Shown here: positions 26,429 to 34,623 of the stretch, in pieces
How positions within the stretch are numbered: the stretch's first letter is position 1
Layout: each line of letters starts with the position of its first letter
NCBI GenBank assembly: GCA_963804825.1
Contig: CAWDRV010000003.1
Coordinates: 434,001-498,000, forward strand
DNA length: 64,000 nucleotides
Direction of reading: 5' to 3'
From: JBKQVT01 sp963804825
Lineage (GTDB): Bacteria; Planctomycetota; Planctomycetia; Pirellulales; Thermoguttaceae
Position numbers and translations under genes: made by a program
Notes under the pieces: generated by a model
The model's input: only the letters and a program-made list of their open reading frames with translations
What the model was told of the DNA's origin: nothing
The model's database searches: none

Positions 26429-27397
26429 ATGAAACGATCCTTCCGAGTGGCGTTCACGACCGTTCTGCTCTTGGCAACGATCCCCACCGGGGCGGCGGAG
26501 AAAGAGAAGAACAACGATCCGCAACGGCAGGCCATCGAGAAGGTTATGTCCTCCTTCGAGTCCGCTTTCAACAAGGGCGACGCCAAAGCGCTGGCCGCTT
26601 TTTGGACGCCCGACGGCGACCTCATCGGGCTCCAAGGAGAGCGGACCGAGGGCCGCAAGCAGATCGAAAAACTATTCGGCGGTCTTTTCTCCGCCAACAA
26701 GGACATGAAACTCAAGTTCTCGATCGACGCCGTTCACCTGGTGGGCGAGGACGCCGCCGTTGTGGACGCGACCGCCGAGGTCTTTCCACCGTTGCCGGCG
26801 ATGCCGGCCGAGCCTCGATCCACGATGGTGCTTGTCCGTCGCGACGGCCGCTGGCTCATCGAAAGCGCCCGCGACACCCTCGCCTACAGTCACTCGAATT
26901 ACCGGTACTTGAAGACGGTGCAGTGGATGATCGGCGAGTGGACGGATAACCCGGCGTCGCCCGAGAAGGCTCGCCTCCACAGCAGTTGCGATTGGACGGC
27001 CGAAAAGAATTTTCTTATCCGCAAGTTCAACGCCGAGGGAAATGGCCGCCAGACACGCGCCGGCACGGAGGTCATCGGCTGGGATCCGCGCCATCACCGC
27101 ATCCGATCATGGAACTTCGATTCCAACGGCGGCTATGGGGAGAGCACCTGGCGGCGCGAGGGCGACCATTGGATCATTCACTACTCGGGCGTCCTTCAGG
27201 ACGGAAGCGAAGTGTCCTGCGTGTATCTTGTGTCGCGCATCGACAACGACACGGTGACCCTGAAGGCAACGGAGCGGATGGTCAACGACGAGAAACAGCC
27301 CGACCTGAACGAGGTCACGATTCATCGCCTTCCGCCGGGCGAGGAAAAGAGGCCCGCCGCGGGCGAAAAACCGGCCCCCAAGACGAGCCTGCCCTAA
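26429..27397 (+). CDS. Secreted SnoaL-like (DUF4440) protein with a second lipocalin-like half
   Basis: 322 residues. Signal peptide VAFTTVLLLATIPTGAAEKE. Residues about 30-150 fit the SgcJ/EcaC-type SnoaL fold (FESAFNKGDAKALAAFWTPD, RKQIEKLFGGLF, AVVDATAEV, MVLVRRDGRWLIESAR). The second half (MIGEWTDN, SWNFDSNGGYGESTWRREGD) resembles the DUF1579 fold. Ligand or activity is unknown. ATG 26429 places the signal correctly. Confidence 0.75.
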   Translation: MKRSFRVAFTTVLLLATIPTGAAEKEKNNDPQRQAIEKVMSSFESAFNKGDAKALAAFWTPDGDLIGLQGERTEGRKQIEKLFGGLFSANKDMKLKFSIDAVHLVGEDAAVVDATAEVFPPLPAMPAEPRSTMVLVRRDGRWLIESARDTLAYSHSNYRYLKTVQWMIGEWTDNPASPEKARLHSSCDWTAEKNFLIRKFNAEGNGRQTRAGTEVIGWDPRHHRIRSWNFDSNGGYGESTWRREGDHWIIHYSGVLQDGSEVSCVYLVSRIDNDTVTLKATERMVNDEKQPDLNEVTIHRLPPGEEKRPAAGEKPAPKTSLP

Positions 27398-27468
27398 CCG
27401 GCCTTCCGCGATTTTGCCCTCCCGCCGCCGCGCGGGCGGTTTCCGCCCGCGTGGCGCAAGGACGGTTC

Positions 27469-27693
27469 TCACGTCGTTGGGCACGTTCCGTGGCGCTCGG
27501 CGCCGCAGCGGGTGATCTCCGTGCATGCCAACGTCAGACCAGCCACGCCGACCAGCATGTACACCAGCCGAGCGAGCATGCTGCCAGGGCCAAACGCCGC
27601 GCCGACCAGGTCATTCCCGGAAAAACCGACTATTCCCCAGTTGATGGCGCCGACGATCACCACGAGCATCGCGATTGAGTGGAGGAGTTTCAT
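27469..27693 (-). CDS. DUF378 small membrane protein
   Basis: 74 residues with two hydrophobic segments (LHSIAMLVVIVGAINWGIVG and LARLVYMLVGVAGLTLA) and the DUF378 core INWGIVGF...N.LV. Function is unknown. It converges with the SnoaL-like gene; a GC hairpin (CGCGGGCGG-TTT-CCGCCCGCG, 27431-27451) lies between their ends. Confidence 0.85.
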   Translation of the reverse strand: MKLLHSIAMLVVIVGAINWGIVGFSGNDLVGAAFGPGSMLARLVYMLVGVAGLTLACTEITRCGAERHGTCPTT

Positions 27694-27852
27694 TGCTATC
27701 TTCTCCTTGAGTGAAGTTGAGACTCTGATGAACTCTATCTTGCAAACGCGCTTGGCAACGGAGAAGGCCGAGAACAGGCCCGATCATGGAACACCGCGCC
27801 GGCGCGCTTGTGTCATGGCGTCGCGCATGGGACGCCGGGGCGCAGCGGGAGG

Positions 27853-29943
27853 CTACTGCGTCACTTCCGCCAGCGCCCGCTTCGTGGCCGACAACAGCGC
27901 GTCGGCGCCGACGGGGGCGCCGGTGGCGTGTTTCATCCACAGGTCGGGGGCGACGTCGCCGAACCGCGCCATCCGCTCGAACTCCGCGCCGAACCGGCCC
28001 GACCGCCTCATCTGCTGCTCGATTTGAAACTCGATGAAATGTCCGATCGGGTAGTCGGGCAAGTAGAGCACCTCGCAGATCATGTGGGAATAACACGCCA
28101 GCAAAGTCGCGTCGCGCCGCTTGAACACCGGCGCGTAGTAGCGGTTCCACACGTCGCGGGCGATCCGCAGCGTGGCGGCCTTCAGCTCGGCGGGCGTGGC
28201 GTCGGGATGATCGTACATCCAATGCCACACGGCCATATCGACCAGCGCGACGCCGGAAATCTCGGCCGCCGCCCAGAAATCGTTCAGCGTCTTCAGCGCC
28301 TCGGCGCGGGCGTCGGGGGCGGCCATGCCCAACACTTCCAGGTCGTGCCCCTGCACCATCATCGCCAGGGCCTCGGTGAAGGCGGCGTTGGGCACGCCGG
28401 CCAACAGCGTGTGGTCCACCTCGTTGAGCGAAAAGGTCTGCTCGATGTTATGGCCCATCTCGTGCATGGCGATGTTGAAGCCCTTATAGTTCATGCCGCC
28501 CGGCTCGACGTGGGTGCGCAGCCGGGCCAACTGGCCGCGCATCGACCCGCCCAAGGCATGGCCGGCGCCGCGCGAACCCTCCACGTCGATGTGATCGTGC
28601 AGATAGCTCGCCCGCTCCGGGCTGAAACCCAGCTTCACTAGCAGACTCGGAATATCGCGGCGATAGTCGGCCGCCGTCGGGTACCGCTTGCGCACCAGCG
28701 CGTCGAGTTCCGCCTCACCGTGCGTCTGGCGGGGCTGAAATCCGTTGTACCAGATGTCGAACGGCTCCAGCGGCCGGCCCAGCCGACGCCCGATCAAGCG
28801 GCCCACCTCGGCGAACTGCGGCGAATCGAGCACCTGGCGGAGCATCGCCTCGACCCGCTGCTCGGTCATCTGCCGGTCGCCCTCGAAGCGGCGGGCCATC
28901 AGCGTGGGCGCAAGCGGCGAATAGGGATCGACCTTCTTGTTGGCGCGGAAGACGGCCAGCAACATCGCGTAGCGCGTGTCGGGCTCGGCCGCGTTGCTGA
29001 CGGTCCCCGCGGCCGGCGCCGGCTTGCCAGAAAAGTCGACCGCCGCGACTTCGTTGGTCGCCGGGTACCAATCGACCCGCGGATTGTCGATCACCACGGA
29101 CGGGATCGACTGATCGACGATGCGTTCCAGGACCCGCTGGATCATGCGTTGCCGGGCCAGCCCGCCCGCGCGGTCGCTGTATTGCGACTTGATCTCGTCG
29201 CGGAGGTTCCAATGGGCGATCAGGCGGAGGTTCGGCGGGAAGGGCCGCCGGCCGTCGGCGTCCAGCAGACGGTGCATACAAATCCGGTACTGGCTGATGT
29301 AGAGTTCGGCGTCGGACTCGCTTTGGGAAACGGCCTGCAAAATCTCGGCGGGGACGCGGGTGTCGAACCGCTGGGCCAGCCGGGCCTCGGCCCATTGGCG
29401 GCGCGACCACCGCTCGCCCTCGCCCAGACGCTCCTGAAACGTCGTCAACGGGAAGTTCAACAACACCACGAAAGCGATCTTGTTGCCGAACAGGTCGTCG
29501 GTCAGATGGGCCGCCGGATCGTAGCCGGCGAAGATTTCATCCACGGGCAAGACGCGTCCGAGGTCGAGGTCGGTCTGTAGGCGGAACTCGTCGCGCAGCT
29601 CGGCCATGTGCCCGTCGATCTTCTCCAGGAGCCGTTCGAAGCGGTCGAACAGGGCGTCTTGGGTCGCCTGGTCCGCGGCGAAGTTCTCGCGGACGAAACC
29701 CTCGAATGCCGCGGCGTCGCCGTCCTCGGTCCGCCAGAACTCGCCCAGTTGCTTCAATCCGCGTCGGAGCCGGGTGCGGCAACTCTCGCCGTGCTTGGCG
29801 GTCAGTTCGGTTTCGAGTTTCGCCGCGGAGCCCTTCAGCCACGCGGGCGGCCCGGCCTTCTCCGCCGTCTCGCCGCGGGAAGGAACCAGGAGCAGGGTAA
29901 TCGAGCAACAGGCTACGAAAAAGGGGATGAGGCAGTAACGCAT
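27853..29943 (-). CDS. Secreted HExxH metallopeptidase (M3-like)
   Basis: 696 residues. The signal peptide is LIPFFVACCSITLLLVPSRG. The zinc site is AMHEMGHNIEQTFS (about residues 490-503), with a downstream TEALAMMVQ glutamate about 30 residues later that could be the third ligand. Such a helical thermolysin-like layout occurs in oligopeptidases of the M3 type. The rest (LIGRRLGRPLEPFDIWYNGF, ending in DYPIGHFIEFQIEQQM) also resembles M2/M3 peptidases. The enzyme would act in the periplasm or outside. Assignment to a family is tentative. Confidence 0.75.
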   Translation of the reverse strand: MRYCLIPFFVACCSITLLLVPSRGETAEKAGPPAWLKGSAAKLETELTAKHGESCRTRLRRGLKQLGEFWRTEDGDAAAFEGFVRENFAADQATQDALFDRFERLLEKIDGHMAELRDEFRLQTDLDLGRVLPVDEIFAGYDPAAHLTDDLFGNKIAFVVLLNFPLTTFQERLGEGERWSRRQWAEARLAQRFDTRVPAEILQAVSQSESDAELYISQYRICMHRLLDADGRRPFPPNLRLIAHWNLRDEIKSQYSDRAGGLARQRMIQRVLERIVDQSIPSVVIDNPRVDWYPATNEVAAVDFSGKPAPAAGTVSNAAEPDTRYAMLLAVFRANKKVDPYSPLAPTLMARRFEGDRQMTEQRVEAMLRQVLDSPQFAEVGRLIGRRLGRPLEPFDIWYNGFQPRQTHGEAELDALVRKRYPTAADYRRDIPSLLVKLGFSPERASYLHDHIDVEGSRGAGHALGGSMRGQLARLRTHVEPGGMNYKGFNIAMHEMGHNIEQTFSLNEVDHTLLAGVPNAAFTEALAMMVQGHDLEVLGMAAPDARAEALKTLNDFWAAAEISGVALVDMAVWHWMYDHPDATPAELKAATLRIARDVWNRYYAPVFKRRDATLLACYSHMICEVLYLPDYPIGHFIEFQIEQQMRRSGRFGAEFERMARFGDVAPDLWMKHATGAPVGADALLSATKRALAEVTQ

Positions 29944-29992
29944 AATTTCACCAGTAGAGGAAGGTGCGGCGCCAGGCGCCTGATCTATCGGA

Positions 29993-31330
29993 CTACGCCG
30001 TGCTTTTCCGCCAGCGGAACCAGCCCTCGCTCAGGGCGCTGAGGGCCACGCGGTCTTCCAGGTTGGGACGGAAGATGGTCAGCAGCAACAGCGGCAAATA
30101 CCAAGCCATCTGCATGCCGCCGTCGTGGACGTGCCAGAACTGCGCGCCGAGCATCACCGCGGCCGAACAACTCAGCAGCGTGCCGAGGTTCTTCTGCGCC
30201 GGCCACAAGGCCAGGCCGCCGCACACCGCCGCGAACGCCACCATGACGGGAATGCGGAAGACCGGGTCGTGACACTTCCAGAAACCGCTCAGCGGACCCT
30301 GCGCCAGCCCCATGCAGTTGAACATCTGCCGCAGCTCGACCAGGAACGACGCCAGGGCGCCGGAGGTCAACGCCAGCGAGGCGATCAAAAGCGCGATGGC
30401 CAGGCAGAAGCCTACGAGGAAGCGAACCAGGCCGCGCCGCCAATAGAAGCTGCACCACAGCGGCAAGAGAAACAGCGGATAGAAGATCAAGCCCCCGGCA
30501 AAGCCCAGGAGGAATCCGGCCAGCACCGGGCGGCGATAGGCCTCGACCGCCCAGACCAACAGCGCCGCCGGAACCACGTGACCGACCAACGGCGTCGCCT
30601 GGGCCGTGTAGGGCAACATCAAGTAGAGGCAGGCGACGGCCACGCCGGTATGCACGTTGTCGAAGTGCCGGTAGCCGATCAGCACCATGCCCAGCACCAC
30701 CGCCAGGTGGGCCAGGATCGCCGCGACGCCGGTCCACAGGTGGCGGACTTGCGCCCGCTGGTATTCTTTCGGCGGCGGCGTCTCGTTGGTCGGAAAGGTC
30801 TTGCTGGAATAGGCGGCGAAAACTTGAAACAACGGGCAGCCGGGCGGCTGCTGGGACAGCGCGGCCAGTTCGGCCGGCGATTCCTGCCGGTCCAACAACT
30901 CGTCCATCCGCCGGGCGCCCTGCACGTCGCTGACGGTCAGCTTGGCCGTGAGCACGTTGGCGATCATAAACACCAACAACGCGGCGCCGGCGAACGTCAG
31001 GCCGCTGGCCGAAAGGTTCGGCTCCAGCAACGGGCGGCGGACCATCAGGAGATCCAACAGCAGCCGCAGCATGAAGAAACCGCCGACGCTGAAGAGCCAG
31101 ATGTAGCCCATCCGCTCCAGGGCCGCCGCCGCTGCTTCGTGCCCCGCCGTCGCCTCCGAACTGTAGCACACCATGAGCAGCCCGGGCGAAAAGGTGATCA
31201 GGGCCAGGAGGTCGAGATTCCGCACGCTCCAAAAACGGCGAAACTTGAAGTAGATGCCAATGATCATCAGCGACGACAGGGTAACCCACGTCGTCGGATT
31301 CATTTCGTAGTTGGAGAGGAATTCGCGCAT
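29993..31330 (-). CDS. Polytopic membrane protein, function unknown
   Basis: About 445 residues from the ATG at 31330 (an in-frame ATG at 31345 adds MVGKP). It has roughly ten hydrophobic segments, e.g. TLSSLMIIGIYFKF, FSVGGFFMLRLLLDLLM, TGVAAILAHLAVVLGMVLIG and FLVGFCLAIALLIASLAL. The large loop between TM4 and TM5 carries CPLFQVFAAYSSKTFPTNE. It looks like a glycosyltransferase-type (GT87/ArnT-like) hydrophobic protein, but I cannot assign it. Transcribed in the same direction as the peptidase gene, 49 bases upstream of it. Confidence 0.7.
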   Translation of the reverse strand: MREFLSNYEMNPTTWVTLSSLMIIGIYFKFRRFWSVRNLDLLALITFSPGLLMVCYSSEATAGHEAAAAALERMGYIWLFSVGGFFMLRLLLDLLMVRRPLLEPNLSASGLTFAGAALLVFMIANVLTAKLTVSDVQGARRMDELLDRQESPAELAALSQQPPGCPLFQVFAAYSSKTFPTNETPPPKEYQRAQVRHLWTGVAAILAHLAVVLGMVLIGYRHFDNVHTGVAVACLYLMLPYTAQATPLVGHVVPAALLVWAVEAYRRPVLAGFLLGFAGGLIFYPLFLLPLWCSFYWRRGLVRFLVGFCLAIALLIASLALTSGALASFLVELRQMFNCMGLAQGPLSGFWKCHDPVFRIPVMVAFAAVCGGLALWPAQKNLGTLLSCSAAVMLGAQFWHVHDGGMQMAWYLPLLLLTIFRPNLEDRVALSALSEGWFRWRKSTA

Positions 31331-31774
31331 GGGTTTTCCCACCATGGACTAGTCATGCGAGGGGGGCGCTCGGGCACGCCCAGGACATGGACTTTCCCAC
31401 GTGTTCACCATACAGGAGCGGGAGGGAATTGCAATCCCCCGCCCAGCGGAAGGCGGTGAGCCGGCGGCGTGAGCCGCCGGATAAGGCGGAAGGGGGAAGG
31501 CGGAAGGAAAGAAAGGATGAAGGATGAAGGATGAAAGCGGCAGGGACATCGCTTGCGGTTTCGCAGCCCTCCGCCCTCCGCCCTCCGCCTTCCCCCTTCC
31601 TTACAGCCGTTATCTTTGCGCAGGCGGTAAAAACCGCCTTTTCCGTTCGTATTGTTAAAACGCGCGATTTTCTCCAAACGGTCAACCTTCCCTAGTCGTT
31701 TTTCCGATGCTTTTTGTCAACGCGGATGTATTTTATCCATGTTGAGGCGTGTTTCCATCCAGAGGAACTGATCC
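31331..31774. other. Intergenic region with small hairpins
   Basis: No gene supported. Contains a perfect CCGGCGGC-GTGA-GCCGCCGG hairpin (31461-31480) and purine-rich GGAAGGCGGAAGG / AAGGATGAAGGATGAA runs with their CCGCCCTCCGCCCTCC complements (31485-31600), which can pair into a long imperfect stem. Confidence 0.55.
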
Positions 31775-32248
31775 GTGACAGCCAAGAAAGCGACCGGCAA
31801 GACCAAGACCGCCAAACGTTCGGCGATTCACCCGAAAAAGACCGTCGCGGCCAAGCGTTCCCATGCGGCCGGCCCTCATGGCCGCGGGGCCATCATGGAT
31901 TGCCGCAGCGGCAAGGATCGCCGCAAGGGGGCGGAACGGCGGAAGAAGGACCAGCCGGTGGCGGTCGAGCGTCGCCAATTGGAACGCCGGGTGAAAGTCA
32001 ATCGCCGCCGCCAGATCGATCCCACCACCTGCGAACGCGACTACACGTGCGACGAGATCGAATTCATGGGCGCCCTGGACGAGTACAAGCGCCGCAGCGG
32101 ACGCATGTTCCCCACGTGCAGCGAGGTCCTCGAGGTGGTCCGCAATCTTGGTTACGAGAAGCGTCCGGACAACGTGGTTTCGCTGTCCTCCGTGCTGGAC
32201 ATGCCCATGCCAAGTCCGTCGAACGACGTTTCGCTGCCGGTGGTCTGA
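31775..32248 (+). CDS. Small basic protein with a planctomycete-type conserved core
   Basis: 157 residues from GTG 31775. The first about 80 residues are lysine/arginine/alanine rich (KKATGKTKTAKRSAIHPKK), like a histone H1 tail, with repeated RR motifs (KDRRKGAERRKKD). The core RRRQIDPTTCERDYTCDEIE FMGALDEYKRRSG and PTCSEVLEVVRNLGY recurs in planctomycete proteins of unknown function. A role in nucleic-acid binding is inference. Its last 97 bases overlap the 3' end of the sigma-factor gene on the other strand. Confidence 0.75.
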   Translation: MTAKKATGKTKTAKRSAIHPKKTVAAKRSHAAGPHGRGAIMDCRSGKDRRKGAERRKKDQPVAVERRQLERRVKVNRRRQIDPTTCERDYTCDEIEFMGALDEYKRRSGRMFPTCSEVLEVVRNLGYEKRPDNVVSLSSVLDMPMPSPSNDVSLPVV

Positions 32249-33903
32249 ACGTCGGGCAGCGTGGCGACCATGCCATGATCGACGAATCCGGAGAGTTTTC
32301 GGGCCCGGACCGGATGCTGTAAGGTGCGGACCGCCTTGGTCTCGATTTGGCGGACGCGTTCCCGGGTGACGGAGAAGATCTTGCCGACTTCTTCCAGGGT
32401 GTAGGCATAGCCGTCGGCCAGGCCGTAGCGGAGGCGGATGATCTCGCGTTCGCGGTAATCGAGCCCGGCCAGCACGTCGGCGATCCGCGCCTTGAGCAGC
32501 TCGTGGTTCATTTCCAACAACGGATCGTCCTCGCGGTAGTCTTGCAGGAACTCGCCGAAGTAGGTGTCGTCGTGGTCGCCGACCGGCTGATCCAACGAAA
32601 GCGGCTGCCGGTTCATTCGCATGACGCAGGTGGCTTCGGCCGGCGACATTCCGGCCGCCTCGGCGGTCTGTTCCATGGTGGGTTCGGCCCCGTTCTCTTG
32701 CAGCAGGTCGCGGTGGATGCCGCGGACCCGGCTCATGGTTTCGATCATGTGGACCGGCACGCGGATGGTGCGGCTTTGGTCGGCGATGGCGCGGGTGATG
32801 GCCTGCCGGATCCACCACGTCGCGTAGGTCGAGAACTTGTACCCCCGGGCGTATTCGAACTTGTCCACCGCCCGCATCAGGCCCGTGTTCCCCTCTTGGA
32901 TCAGGTCCAGGAAACTCAGGCCGCGGTTGCGATAGCGCTTGGCGATGGAGACGACCAGCCGCAAATTGCCGGCCGAGAGGTTCCGCTTGGCGCCTTCGTA
33001 TTCCGTTGCCCGGACCGCGATAAGTTGAATGCGGCGGCGGAGCGTGGCGGGGCTTTCCAGCGTGATCCGCGCGAGGTGACAGAGTTCCTTGCGGAGTTCC
33101 TTGCGTTGGTCGGACGACTGGCCGTGGCGGCCCAGTTCCGCCATCTGGGTCCGAATGCCGCCCATCCGCTGGCAGACTTTTTTGAGTTTGTCCAAGGCCG
33201 GCTGCAATCGCTGGGTGCGGAGCCCAAGTTCCTCGATCAGGCGGACCGCCCGGCCGCGCCGGCACACCAACCGCTTCCACGCTTGCCGCCGCTGTTTGCG
33301 CGGGCGGTGCTTGTGGACGGCGATCAGGAAGTCCCGCCGATTGCGACGCATGAGGTGATCCAACGTGTGCAGGTTGGGGCCCAGCAGCCTCAACAGCCGC
33401 CGCTTCTCCCGGATGTTGATCACCGAGACCTCGATGGTCCGGTCCAGGCGCGAGCGGCCGTCGCGAATGCTCCGCAGCAGATCGACCGCCGCCTGCAACA
33501 TGTAATCGGTGGCCAGCATGTTATGGCGAAATCGCTTGCGGCTGCACTGGATATGCCGGGCCAGTCCCACCTCCTCGTCGCGGTTGAGCATGGGAATCTC
33601 GCCCATCTGCATCAGGTAGATGCGAATCGGATCGTCGATCTGGTCGTCGTCGCCGGTCTGTTCTTCGGCGGCCTCGTCCTCCAAGCCGGCGTCCAGGCCG
33701 GCGGCCAGGTCGTCCTCCTGGGCCTCGACGCCGTCGATCTCGTCGTCCAGCAGGTCGGCCGTTTCGGCCTCGACGGCCAGCGGGTGGGCAAGTTCGTCGT
33801 GCACTGCAACGTCCTCGCCGCCCGAGGTCCGGTGGACCGGGGACGAAGTCCGTTTGCCATAAGTCTTTTTGGAAGGGAGCGGCTTGGAAGGGGCTTTCGA
33901 CAC
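32152..33903 (-). CDS. rpoD: Primary-type sigma-70 factor
   Basis: 583 residues from the GTG at 33903, which has GAGGAA six bases upstream. Longer frames reach 34062 but add unrelated sequence. An acidic N-terminus leads to region 1.2 (DPIRIYLMQMGEIPMLNRDE, about 91-110), then a non-conserved basic insert. Region 2 (NLRLVVSIAKRYRNRGLSFL, KFSTYATWWIRQAITRAIAD), region 3 (IRVPVHMIETMSRVRGIH) and region 4.2 (YTLEEVGKIFSVTRERVRQI) follow. All are of the RpoD class. The tail after region 4 is about 45 residues longer than usual and overlaps the neighbouring gene. Whether it is the only primary sigma cannot be told here. Confidence 0.88.
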   Translation of the reverse strand: MSKAPSKPLPSKKTYGKRTSSPVHRTSGGEDVAVHDELAHPLAVEAETADLLDDEIDGVEAQEDDLAAGLDAGLEDEAAEEQTGDDDQIDDPIRIYLMQMGEIPMLNRDEEVGLARHIQCSRKRFRHNMLATDYMLQAAVDLLRSIRDGRSRLDRTIEVSVINIREKRRLLRLLGPNLHTLDHLMRRNRRDFLIAVHKHRPRKQRRQAWKRLVCRRGRAVRLIEELGLRTQRLQPALDKLKKVCQRMGGIRTQMAELGRHGQSSDQRKELRKELCHLARITLESPATLRRRIQLIAVRATEYEGAKRNLSAGNLRLVVSIAKRYRNRGLSFLDLIQEGNTGLMRAVDKFEYARGYKFSTYATWWIRQAITRAIADQSRTIRVPVHMIETMSRVRGIHRDLLQENGAEPTMEQTAEAAGMSPAEATCVMRMNRQPLSLDQPVGDHDDTYFGEFLQDYREDDPLLEMNHELLKARIADVLAGLDYREREIIRLRYGLADGYAYTLEEVGKIFSVTRERVRQIETKAVRTLQHPVRARKLSGFVDHGMVATLPDVQTTGSETSFDGLGMGMSSTEDSETTLSGRFS

Positions 33904-34447
33904 GGCAGATTCCTCGCAACGAGAGAGACGGACCGGCAGCGTCGGGAAAGACTGCCGCACGTCCAGGAAAGCAGTTCGGGTGCCAAAATCCGGGTCAGCC
34001 GGCATCTGTCGCCGTAAGTTCTTCCGATATAACAACTTACAGTTTTGCATCGGGTTTCGCACGGCCGTTTTTTCCTTGCGGGACGTGGCTTCGGATCATC
34101 ATGGCGGCGTTTGGCGTGTTGCGAATGCGAATCATCAAGATGCAACCCACAGGGAGATTAAGGGTAAAAGTTTGTAGGGTGGGTCGAGCGTAGCGAGCCC
34201 CACCATCAGTCTTTCGCGGATTTTGGTGGGGCTCGCTACGCTCGACCCACCCTACCGTGGTTTTCCGCAACGGAAACCAATTTCCCTCACCCTACCCTCT
34301 CCCGGAGGGAGAGGGGATGAACGGCACGCCGCACATGGTACCGCGCCCCCCCGAAAGGCTTTTTCCCGCGAGCCGTTCCCAAATTCGCCCAATCGGGTAC
34401 AATAAGGCGTTTGTCCTGACGCCTGGATTGGAAAGGTCAACGGTTCG
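33904..34447. other. Intergenic region with two dispersed repeats
   Basis: No gene supported. It separates the minus-strand sigma gene from rpmG. It holds the GTAGGGTGGG inverted repeat (34174-34255) and a CCCTCACCC...CTCTCCCGGAGGGAGAGGGG hairpin (34283-34317). Confidence 0.65.
34174..34255. repeat. GTAGGGTGGGTCGAGCG inverted repeat, copy 2
   Basis: Arms of 31 bp (34174-34204 and 34225-34255) pair perfectly around ATCAGTCTTTCGCGGATTTT. Copy 1 at 11469-11552 has the same loop with three changes. Compensating changes between copies (GCGC versus GTAG/CTAC in both arms) keep the pairing. Confidence 0.9.
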
Positions 34448-34612
34448 ATGGCCAAGAGCAAGAAGAAATCGGAAACGGTGTTCCTCGTTTGCAAGGAAAC
34501 GGGTGACTACAACTACACGCTGAAGCGGAAGTCCGGCAGCGAGAAGCTCACCCTGCAGAAGTACTGCCCGCGCTGCCGCAAGCACACCGAGCACAGCGAA
34601 AAGAAGAAGTAG
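34448..34612 (+). CDS. rpmG: Ribosomal protein L33
   Basis: 54 residues: MAKSKKKSETVFLVCKETGD, then NYTLKRKSGSEKLTLQKYCP and RCRKHTEHSEKKK. The cysteines (VCKE and CPRC) are those of L33, a small 50S protein. It is too short to show up as a long frame. It starts 192 bases after the second repeat and ends 12 bases before recJ. Confidence 0.93.
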   Translation: MAKSKKKSETVFLVCKETGDYNYTLKRKSGSEKLTLQKYCPRCRKHTEHSEKKK

Positions 34613-34623
34613 CGTCGGTCGTC

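Noticed and set aside
30125..31459. A 444-codon plus-strand frame opposite the membrane protein
   Set aside because: Its composition (QHR-rich) is that of an antisense of hydrophobic codons; the minus strand gives about ten clear membrane segments.
33904..34062. N-terminal extension of the sigma factor to 34062
   Set aside because: The added residues have no sigma similarity, and the GTG at 33903 has a GAGGAA ribosome-binding site at good distance.
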